The notes under the pieces: generated by a model
Databases searched by the model: none
Told to the model about the DNA's origin: nothing
What the model saw: the letters and a program-made list of their open reading frames with translations, nothing else
NCBI GenBank assembly: GCA_937923575.1
Contig: CALDUL010000001.1
Location: 28,323-92,322 of the forward strand
Length of the DNA stretch: 64,000 nt
Source of the DNA: an uncultured Algimonas sp.
GTDB lineage: Bacteria; Pseudomonadota; Alphaproteobacteria; Caulobacterales; Maricaulaceae
Direction of reading: 5' to 3'
Shown: positions 35,983 to 42,667 of the stretch, one piece after another
How positions within the stretch are numbered: position 1 is the stretch's first letter
Layout: each line of letters begins with the position of its first letter
Translations under genes and position numbers: made by a program

Positions 35983-37306
35983 CAAGAACATAATCCGACG
36001 CGCTGCGCGAACCTCTGCGCTGCTCGCGGGCGCGGCGAATGCGTTCCAGCGGGGAGAACTCGGATCCGTCGCTCTCCGTGTCCGCATCGCCCGGACCAGA
36101 GGAGCCCGTCGCAGCCGTGCCGGACGTCTGCACCGTCACACCGTTGGGCGATGTGCCGGACTCCGTCCCATAAGGGTTGCCGGAGAAGGGGAAGTTTGGA
36201 CGACCGGACGCGCTGTCGCCGCCAGAGCCATCGCCTTCGGACCCGTCACCGGACTGCGCACTGCCGGACGAAGCAGGACCTTGCGATGCAGGACCTTGCG
36301 ATGCGGAGCCGGAGGTGCCGTCTCCATCGGTGCTGTCGCCGTCGGAGCCGTCGCCGGACTGCCCGGAACCGCCCGCGCCGGGGAAGCCGACGGGAATGGC
36401 GATGGATCCACCGTCCGGCGAGCCGTCTGGGCTGCCATCGGAGCTGCCGTTAGGGCTGCCATCGGGCGAGGAGCCATTGGACGTGCCGCCGGGCATGCCG
36501 CCCGGAATACCGAAAGGAGAGCCTGTCGGGGACTGACCGCTGGAGCTCCCACCTGGGGCGCCCATGGGAACGCCGAGCGGTGAACCCGTCCGGGATGTGC
36601 CACCGGGAACGCCCGTCGGAACACCTAGCGGCGAGCCGGTCGGAGACGTGCCATTCGGAGACCCTTGTGGCGAACCGAGTGGCGACCCCGTACGGCTGGT
36701 GCCGGTCCGGCCTGTGCCGCGCTCAGAGCCACGTTTGCCATTAGCGGATCGGTTGCCATTGCGGATGGCGTCCATGATTTCCTGCAGCGTGGCGGAGGAG
36801 CCGCCGCGCGATCCGGGCGCGGGCGCCGTGCCGTTGCGGCCCGCAATCGCGACCTTGTTCGGGCCGCCCTGGCTCGGCGTCGTCGCCTGGCCACCGGTGC
36901 CCTCAATATCAGTCGTGATGACCTTCCAGGCTTCCTTCTCCTCGCGCATCAGCTGCTCGTCGGATTTGGCTTCCTCAGAGGGCTTGTACTCGGCATCCGA
37001 AATCTTGCCATCCGCGCTTTCGGCCATGGCCTTGGCACGTTCCTTCATCAGGTGGCGGCGCGACTCTGACGGCAGGCGCTCGACCGGGCTTATGGGCTTC
37101 ACATCGCCCAGTGCGCCGTTGCCAAAGCCGGAATTGGTCGGGTTGGTCTTGTAGATGTCGGAGCTGCCGCGCTTCTTGCGCGACTTGCGCCAATCCTCTT
37201 CGGATTGGTCGGTCTGGTCCGTCACCTGCGCATAGGCAGGGGCGGGGGCAGCCGCGGCCACGAAGGCCGTGGTGAGCAGAAGTGTCGCAAGGAGGCTCTT
37301 CATCAT
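35972..37306 (-). CDS. Secreted low-complexity Gly-Ser-Pro repeat protein
   Basis: 444-residue protein with a signal peptide (MMKSLLATLLLTTAFVAAAA...AYA). Residues 30-190 are charged and helical (KKRGSSDIYKTNPTNSG, then RRHLMKERAKAMAE). Residues 202-252 contain three 17-residue repeats of the type GTSRTGSPLGVPMGAPG, followed by G-S-P/D and Gly/Ser/Asp-rich sequence to about 400, and a charged tail SPLERIRRAREQRRGS. The start at the first ATG of an ATGATG pair is plausible but unproved. It is the last gene of the vWA/MotA operon, 67 nt after the SUMF1 gene. A stalk, adhesin or matrix role is inference. Confidence 0.75.
   Translation of the reverse strand: MMKSLLATLLLTTAFVAAAAPAPAYAQVTDQTDQSEEDWRKSRKKRGSSDIYKTNPTNSGFGNGALGDVKPISPVERLPSESRRHLMKERAKAMAESADGKISDAEYKPSEEAKSDEQLMREEKEAWKVITTDIEGTGGQATTPSQGGPNKVAIAGRNGTAPAPGSRGGSSATLQEIMDAIRNGNRSANGKRGSERGTGRTGTSRTGSPLGSPQGSPNGTSPTGSPLGVPTGVPGGTSRTGSPLGVPMGAPGGSSSGQSPTGSPFGIPGGMPGGTSNGSSPDGSPNGSSDGSPDGSPDGGSIAIPVGFPGAGGSGQSGDGSDGDSTDGDGTSGSASQGPASQGPASSGSAQSGDGSEGDGSGGDSASGRPNFPFSGNPYGTESGTSPNGVTVQTSGTAATGSSGPGDADTESDGSEFSPLERIRRAREQRRGSRSASDYVLEER
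36551..36703 (-). repeat. Three 51-bp coding tandem repeats
   Basis: Codons 202-252 of the Gly-Ser-Pro protein form three units of 17 residues: GTSRTGSPLGSPQGSPN, GTSPTGSPLGVPTGVPG and GTSRTGSPLGVPMGAPG. A diverged fourth unit follows. Within units the sequence has a four-residue G-x-P-x period, so it is not a collagen triplet repeat. Confidence 0.85.
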
Positions 37307-37373
37307 GGCTTTCACATAACAGCTTTTGGCTGAGCGCACCATGAATGGGGAGTTCACATTTTCGGGTGGCAAT

Positions 37374-38933
37374 CTAGCCCTCGATACGGCGCACGACGCG
37401 GAAACCCGTGAAATCGTTGCGGTCATTCCGGCGCAGCATGCTCCGCGCGGAAATACGCAGATCGTCAGGACCGGAGAACCAGGAGCCGCCGCGCACGACG
37501 CGCTGACCACAGGAACCGCGCGCGTCCGCACTGCCGTCGACCGGCGCGTCGCGCAGGTTCAGCGTGTTGCAGTCCAGCGTCCATTCCTGGGCGTTTCCGA
37601 CCATGTCGCGCAGGCCGTAGCCATTGGCGGACAGCGTGCCCGCGGGCAGGGTGCGCCCAACACCCGGATCGGTGCAGGCTTGGTTGGCATAGGGCACAGC
37701 CGTTTCCTTCGACGCACCGTTCGCAAAAGCACAGAGCGCGGTCAGCGAACCGCCGGGATAGACCTCGTCCGCACCGCCCCGGGCCGCATATTCCCACTGC
37801 GCTTCCGACGGCAGGGCGTAAGGCTTGCCGGTCGAATTGGATAGCCATTGGGCGTAGCTTTGCGCGTCGGCGAAGCTGACATTGATCACCGGACGCGACC
37901 CGCGTCCCCAGCCATTGTCCGACGGCCGAGATGAGCAGCCACCCGCCGCAACGCAGGCGTCATATTGATCGAACGTCACTTCGCGCACGGATATGGCGAA
38001 GGGCCGTCCGATCGTCACGGGCCGGGCGGGTTTTTCGTTGCTTCGCGCCTTGTCGTCAGTCTGGACCGCGCCGAGTATATCGCTGCCGGAGGGGAGTACG
38101 GTCATCTCCGGGCAGCCATTGCAGTCGGTGAAAGTCCGCCCGACGGACGGGCGCAGTCGCTCGATGGCAGCGATGGCTTCCGCCGCATGCGCGCCTTGGG
38201 GAAAGGCCGTGAGATATTGCTGGTAACTATCCGCGCGGTTGGCCGCCACAGCCGCCTGCCAGGCGGCTTCGTCAGCCGCAGAAGCCTGCAGCGTGGCGAT
38301 GCGCGAACGCGCCTCATCCGCATTGGGCCCGGCGCCAAAGCTTGCGAGATAGGTCTCATAGCTGGCGACCGTGTTCTGGCTTGCCGCCGTATTCCAGGCG
38401 CGGGCTTCGGCCTCGCGGGCCTCGCGCGCAGCGCGCTGGCGGGCGTCTTCGGCGGCCTTGATCTCTGCGATGCGGGCGCGGGCTTCGTCGGCGTGAAGGC
38501 CGTCTTCCCAAGCGCTCAGATAGTCCTCATAGCCGCGAATACTGTCGGCGGTCTGGGCGATCTCCCACGCCTCGTTGTCGTAGCGGTCGATCTGTTCCTG
38601 CGCCTTGTCGCGGAATTTGCCCTCCGGCCACTCGGCGAGATAATCGCGATAGCCCTGCAGCGTATCCTTTTCCAACGCGGCCACCCAGGCAGCTTCGTCC
38701 GCACCGAGGGGCGGAGCATCGGGGTCGACCTGCGGACCCTGCGCGATGTCGATCAACGGCTCTCGCGGCTCTGGGTCGGACACCACGACTTGACTGGCCA
38801 GCCAAATGGCCCCAGCCGCCACCGCGCCCAGCAGAACGGCGTAGATGGCGTAGCGGCCATAGGGCGGGCGCTCATCTCGGACGTCAAAATCGTCCTTTAA
38901 CGGCTCCCAGCCTCCCTGTGTCGGCTCGCTCAT
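37374..38933 (-). CDS. Membrane-anchored SUMF1-domain protein without the catalytic cysteines
   Basis: 519 residues: a short cytoplasmic N-terminus, one membrane helix (about 28-50), four repeats of about 40 residues (near 80-118, 121-158, 178-214 and 223-260; core AW-x(n)-YxxYL-x(3)-P-x-G-x(5)-A-x(3)-I), then a periplasmic formylglycine-generating-enzyme (SUMF1) fold from about 265 starting FTDCNGCPEMTVLPSG and ending GFRVVRR. Where sulfatase-activating FGE has two catalytic Cys after GGS, this protein reads GGSWFSGPDDL, so oxidase activity is not expected. Its ATG overlaps the stop of the MotA-like gene by one base. Confidence 0.88.
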   Translation of the reverse strand: MSEPTQGGWEPLKDDFDVRDERPPYGRYAIYAVLLGAVAAGAIWLASQVVVSDPEPREPLIDIAQGPQVDPDAPPLGADEAAWVAALEKDTLQGYRDYLAEWPEGKFRDKAQEQIDRYDNEAWEIAQTADSIRGYEDYLSAWEDGLHADEARARIAEIKAAEDARQRAAREAREAEARAWNTAASQNTVASYETYLASFGAGPNADEARSRIATLQASAADEAAWQAAVAANRADSYQQYLTAFPQGAHAAEAIAAIERLRPSVGRTFTDCNGCPEMTVLPSGSDILGAVQTDDKARSNEKPARPVTIGRPFAISVREVTFDQYDACVAAGGCSSRPSDNGWGRGSRPVINVSFADAQSYAQWLSNSTGKPYALPSEAQWEYAARGGADEVYPGGSLTALCAFANGASKETAVPYANQACTDPGVGRTLPAGTLSANGYGLRDMVGNAQEWTLDCNTLNLRDAPVDGSADARGSCGQRVVRGGSWFSGPDDLRISARSMLRRNDRNDFTGFRVVRRIEG

Positions 38934-39742
38934 TATTCGGCCGCCATCGGGACTGCTGTGTGCAGGGTCGGATCGGCGTCAGGGTCCGCTCCCAGACGCA
39001 GGATCAGATTGTCGATCGCATATTGCCCAGCTGCGTTGAGCGCGCGCTCTTCCTTGGCTTGGACCATGCTCTGGATCAGCACGAGCACGGCGGACATGAT
39101 CAGCGCGAGGAGCGTGGTGGTAAACGCCACGCCCAGCCGCTGCGTGACCTGATAGAGGAAGTCGTCGGCCTCAGCATTGGCGGGAACGCCAGCATATTGC
39201 AGCGCGAACATGATGCCCATGACGGTCCCGATGAAGCCCAAGCTCGGGATCAGCCAGGTGAGGTAGCGCAGGATGGAATAGCGCAGGTCGATTTCGTGCA
39301 TATAGAGCTCCAGACTGGCGTTCATCACGCTCAGCGACTCGCCCTTGTCGCCGCTCATTCGGTACTGGTCGATGGTGCGGCTGATCAACCGCGGCAGGAA
39401 AGCATTGCGCGCGAATTTGCGGCTCGCGATGCTGTCGCGGATCTTGCCCAGCACGCTCATATTGAGCGAGCGGCCGTCCGTCGGCAGATAGCCGCGCTTC
39501 AGCTGGCTCTCCTCGTCCTTGGCGGCACTCCAGCGCAGAACCAACTCGCCAAAGCCGACAAATAGCGCGATCCACATCACGTTCTGCACGGTGAGCGGCC
39601 AGGAGCGCGAGTCGTCGTCCAGCAGGATTTCGCGCAAGCCTTCGCCCGCAAGAAACTTGATCAGCCCGATCACGACAATCGCGGCCACGATGGCGACCAT
39701 GAAGGTGAAAGCCCGCTTCAGCATGTTCTCGGTCTGATTCAT
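38933..39742 (-). CDS. MotA/TolQ/ExbB family proton-channel protein
   Basis: 269-residue inner-membrane protein with four predicted helices: residues 11-31, 51-71, about 157-181 and 205-227. The last two form the ion-channel core of the family: IPSLGFIGTVMGIMFAL and RLGVAFTTTLLALIMSAVL with the conserved Thr residues. The cytoplasmic loop between helices 2 and 3 is about 85 residues. Such proteins form pentamers around a B subunit (MotB, TolR or ExbD) and use the proton or sodium gradient. No separate MotB, TolR or ExbD gene lies beside it; two vWA genes occupy that position. Confidence 0.92.
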   Translation of the reverse strand: MNQTENMLKRAFTFMVAIVAAIVVIGLIKFLAGEGLREILLDDDSRSWPLTVQNVMWIALFVGFGELVLRWSAAKDEESQLKRGYLPTDGRSLNMSVLGKIRDSIASRKFARNAFLPRLISRTIDQYRMSGDKGESLSVMNASLELYMHEIDLRYSILRYLTWLIPSLGFIGTVMGIMFALQYAGVPANAEADDFLYQVTQRLGVAFTTTLLALIMSAVLVLIQSMVQAKEERALNAAGQYAIDNLILRLGADPDADPTLHTAVPMAAE

Positions 39743-39854
39743 GAGACTGTCCTAACGTTCAAAACTATTCTTGTCCCTCTTCCTGCAGAGAGGGGAGCGC
39801 GGTCGAATGAAGCCGTCCGTGCTCGGGGGAGGGATGTTGTAATTGGCTCTGCCA

Positions 39855-40850
39855 TCAGTCGCACACCCCAGCACGACCGCTCGCCAGCGCCATAAACTCA
39901 CCGCCATTGTCGGCGGCCAGCTCCTCCATGAATTCGACCGTGCCGTCATAATCGAAGTAATTGCCGACGACGACGGTGTGGATCTCCTTGCGGCCACCGT
40001 TGAGCCGGGTGAGCTCGCGTACCAAGCGCTCCGGCGTCAGGCCATTATTGGCGCGCGGATTGGGCAGGCCGTCAGACACAAGGAAGATTGCGTCGCCCGG
40101 CCCGGAAAACAGCTTGCCAAAAGCATCCAACATGGAGGCAGAGCCGCCGAACTGCCGCGTCAGGCCTTGTGCGAAGTCCTTGGCCTGGGCTTGCGTGCCG
40201 GGCTGATTGATCTGCCGCAGCCCACCGCTCGGCGGCCATTGCGTGGTGCGCGGACCGCTATCGGTCTGCTGAAAGCCCACGACATTGACTGCGTGATTAT
40301 CCTGCAGGCTATCAATGATCCGCGCGACAGCCCGCCCGATCGTCGCCTCGTGACCGCCCATGCAGCGGTTCATATCGAGCGCGATGGTGACGTCGTCCTT
40401 GGTCGTCTTCATGCCCAGAAAGCGGAAAGTGACGGTCGACGGCTTGGGCGTTTCGACGGGCGAGGGCTCCGGTTCGGGGTCCGGCGTCGGCTCGGGGATG
40501 GGCGGGGCAACCGGGATGGCGGCGGCTTGCTTCTCCTTCAGCGCGGCTTCTTCCGCCCGCAATTTGGCGAGTAGTTTTTCCTCTTCCGAGCGGATGTCCG
40601 ACACATTCTGGACGGATGCAGCGCGCTTGGCCTCCAGCGCCTTGCGCTTCTCGACTGTCTCGACCGAACTGTCCTCGGCCGCGCGCAGCAGATCGGAAAT
40701 GGCGTTGTCCGGCGTGATCTCGCGAATTTCCTTCTGGTAGTAGGGCAGCAGGATGATGGCGAGCAGGGCAAAGGCGCCCATTGCGGCGGCGAACAGATCG
40801 ACGGCGCTCAGGCTGAAGACATTGACCTCTCTGTCGGCGCGCGTCTTCAT
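39855..40850 (-). CDS. Membrane-anchored vWA-like protein 2 (degenerate MIDAS)
   Basis: 331 residues: short N-terminus, one membrane helix with FSLSAVDLFAAAMGAF (Asp at 18), a coiled-coil segment (about 50-110), a Pro/Glu linker (115-137) and a vWA-like domain. The metal site DxSxS is replaced by DMNRC (D159, N161, C163) and the MIDAS Thr is missing, while VSDGLPNPR retains the later Asp. It is paralogous to the next vWA gene. 112 nt separate it from the channel gene; a small hairpin lies in that gap. Metal-dependent ligand binding is not expected. Confidence 0.85.
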   Translation of the reverse strand: MKTRADREVNVFSLSAVDLFAAAMGAFALLAIILLPYYQKEIREITPDNAISDLLRAAEDSSVETVEKRKALEAKRAASVQNVSDIRSEEEKLLAKLRAEEAALKEKQAAAIPVAPPIPEPTPDPEPEPSPVETPKPSTVTFRFLGMKTTKDDVTIALDMNRCMGGHEATIGRAVARIIDSLQDNHAVNVVGFQQTDSGPRTTQWPPSGGLRQINQPGTQAQAKDFAQGLTRQFGGSASMLDAFGKLFSGPGDAIFLVSDGLPNPRANNGLTPERLVRELTRLNGGRKEIHTVVVGNYFDYDGTVEFMEELAADNGGEFMALASGRAGVCD

Positions 40851-40878
40851 GGCGCCACTCTATATTTTTTCTGCGCGC

Positions 40879-41832
40879 TCATCGCGCGCGGCCAACGAAA
40901 TCGCCGCGATTGTTGTTCGCCAGTTCCTGCAGGAACAGCGTCAGCTGCGGGTTGGATGTGTAATCGCCGATCGCGACCGTGTGGATTTCTGCCTGGCCAC
41001 GATTGCGGCGCGTGATGTTGTTGACGATAGCGCCGGGCTGGCCGTCATCCGGCGCGCCGTCGCTGATCAGGATCACTGCTTCGGGGCGGGCGTTCAACGC
41101 GCGGATCAGCGCGCTCTGCGTCGGTGTTCCGCCGCCGAATTGCCGCGGCAGGCGGTTCACAAAACCCATCGCGTTATTGATCTCGTTGCGGCCCGCCCGC
41201 GTCAGCTGCCCGCCGGGCGGATAGACCGAATAGCTCGGCCCGCCGCGATAGCCGAGGATAGCAAAGCGATTGGAGGGCTGCATCTGGCCCAAGATTTCTT
41301 CCAGCGCCGAGACGACGTTTTTGGTGTGGGCGCGCATGGAGCCCGACATGTCCACGACAATCATCACATCGCGCTTGTCCGTTCCCACTCCGAGAATGGA
41401 AAATTCCTGCCCCGAATTGGTCGAGCGCGGTGGCGTCGGTTCCGGTACCGGTTCGGGCTCGGGGATCTTTTCCACGGGCTTGGGAATGGGCGGCGGGTCG
41501 GGGATGACGATGTCGGCGGTCTGCTTCTGGACCTCCAGAATGCGCGCCTCGATGGTCGACATGTTGACCTCGGCGGTCCGGTACTGCTTGTCGAGCAGAC
41601 GGATTTCAGCCTGAATCGCGCGGATCTGTGCCATCTCCGACTGGGTCGAACTCGCCACCAGGCGGCGCTTCTCGACCAGCTCTTCGAGCTCCTCGAACGA
41701 GGTGTCCGTGCCGCCCAGCTTGTAATAGGGGAACAGCACCAGCACGATCAGGATGAACGCACCCAGCGCGGCCGCGAACAGGTCCAGCGCCGAGATCGAG
41801 AAGACAGCGATATTGCGGCGCGCGCGTCTCAA
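40879..41832 (-). CDS. Membrane-anchored vWA protein 1 (intact MIDAS)
   Basis: 317 residues: N-terminal basic stretch, one membrane helix with FSISALDLFAAALGAF (Asp at 17), coiled coil (about 45-105), Pro/Glu-rich linker (110-135), then a von Willebrand A domain with MIDAS DMSGSM (D161, S163, S165), GGGTPT (T236) and ISDGAP (D258). Translation starts at a TTG at 41832. The membrane motif resembles the MotB helix around its proton-carrying Asp, suggesting a stator B-type subunit with a periplasmic vWA head. It lies 28 nt upstream of its degenerate paralogue. Confidence 0.87.
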   Translation of the reverse strand: MRRARRNIAVFSISALDLFAAALGAFILIVLVLFPYYKLGGTDTSFEELEELVEKRRLVASSTQSEMAQIRAIQAEIRLLDKQYRTAEVNMSTIEARILEVQKQTADIVIPDPPPIPKPVEKIPEPEPVPEPTPPRSTNSGQEFSILGVGTDKRDVMIVVDMSGSMRAHTKNVVSALEEILGQMQPSNRFAILGYRGGPSYSVYPPGGQLTRAGRNEINNAMGFVNRLPRQFGGGTPTQSALIRALNARPEAVILISDGAPDDGQPGAIVNNITRRNRGQAEIHTVAIGDYTSNPQLTLFLQELANNNRGDFVGRAR

Positions 41833-41847
41833 CCCAAATTCACGTCT

Positions 41848-42657
41848 TTAATATGCCCGGCAGGCAGGCATGATGCGGCAGAGCGAATAGAGCCGCTCGC
41901 GCTGCGCCTGCTTGCGGGCTGCTGCGCTCATATCCTGCGCCAGCTGGGCGGCGTTAGAATAGCCCTCAACGTCGATGCTGTCGTTGACGAGGTCGTTGGA
42001 TTTGGCGAGCTTCTGGTCCAGATCGCCCATGAACAGCGCTTCAAGCTCACCGACTTCGTCAGTAAAGCCGAGATATTCAATGTCGTCGCGTTCATTGACG
42101 AGCGACGCTGTGTAGGCATTCAGCGCGACCGTGCCGCCCGCACCCAGGCGGTCCAGCGCCTCGGCCAGGATCTGGCGCAGGTAGAGCGCGTCCTCACGGA
42201 TAATGGTGTCGGCGTCCGCAAGGCTCGGGTCGAAGGCGAGGAGGCTCTTGACCTGGCCGTCCACAAATTCTCCGCAGAGCGCGTCAAAATAGGCGATATG
42301 CGCCATGCCGGCGACGGTCTGCGCCGGCGCTGCCTGGCGCAGAACGGGATCGGCGATGTCCTCGACCACATCGATCATCGGCCAGTCGGCGGGCAGGCGC
42401 GTGGCCTCGTTCTCGGCCATATACTGACCCATCAGCTCGGCTAGCTCCGGCGTGACGTCCTTGGCCAGCTCCTGTCCCAGACGGAAGAAGATATAGCGGC
42501 TCTCCGGGCTGTCATCGGGGAATCCGGCCATCATGGTGACGCATTGCTCGCTCTGGGCCGGCGTCAGGGCGGCAGCCGAAACACGCGTCTCCGCCACGGC
42601 GGAAAACGGCAGCAGCAGGGCGGCAGCGCTCAACAAGACTGTCTTCATTCGGCCCAT
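41848..42657 (-). CDS. Secreted helical protein of the vWA/MotA operon
   Basis: 269-residue protein with signal peptide (MKTVLLSAAALLLPFSAVAE). The mature protein is mainly helical, with few Cys (EQCVTMM, DALCGEF and two near the end, LCRIMPACRAY). No family recognised. The start at MGRMKTV is supported by GAGG 11 nt upstream. It lies between the lipoprotein (10 nt) and vWA protein 1 (15 nt), so co-expression is very likely; it may be a periplasmic partner of the complex. Confidence 0.8.
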   Translation of the reverse strand: MGRMKTVLLSAAALLLPFSAVAETRVSAAALTPAQSEQCVTMMAGFPDDSPESRYIFFRLGQELAKDVTPELAELMGQYMAENEATRLPADWPMIDVVEDIADPVLRQAAPAQTVAGMAHIAYFDALCGEFVDGQVKSLLAFDPSLADADTIIREDALYLRQILAEALDRLGAGGTVALNAYTASLVNERDDIEYLGFTDEVGELEALFMGDLDQKLAKSNDLVNDSIDVEGYSNAAQLAQDMSAAARKQAQRERLYSLCRIMPACRAY

Positions 42658-42667
42658 GATCAGGTCC

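Noticed and set aside
36551..36703. Collagen-like Gly-x-x repeat
   Set aside because: The period is four within a 17-residue unit, not three, so a collagen triple helix is not predicted.
39743..39854. Small gene in the 112-nt gap between the second vWA gene and the channel gene
   Set aside because: No frame with a ribosome site fits; only a short CCCTCT/AGAGGG hairpin is present.
40753..42444. 563-codon plus-strand open frame opposite the vWA genes
   Set aside because: It crosses two genes and their gaps on the other strand and has no start signal or known motif; it is an antisense shadow.
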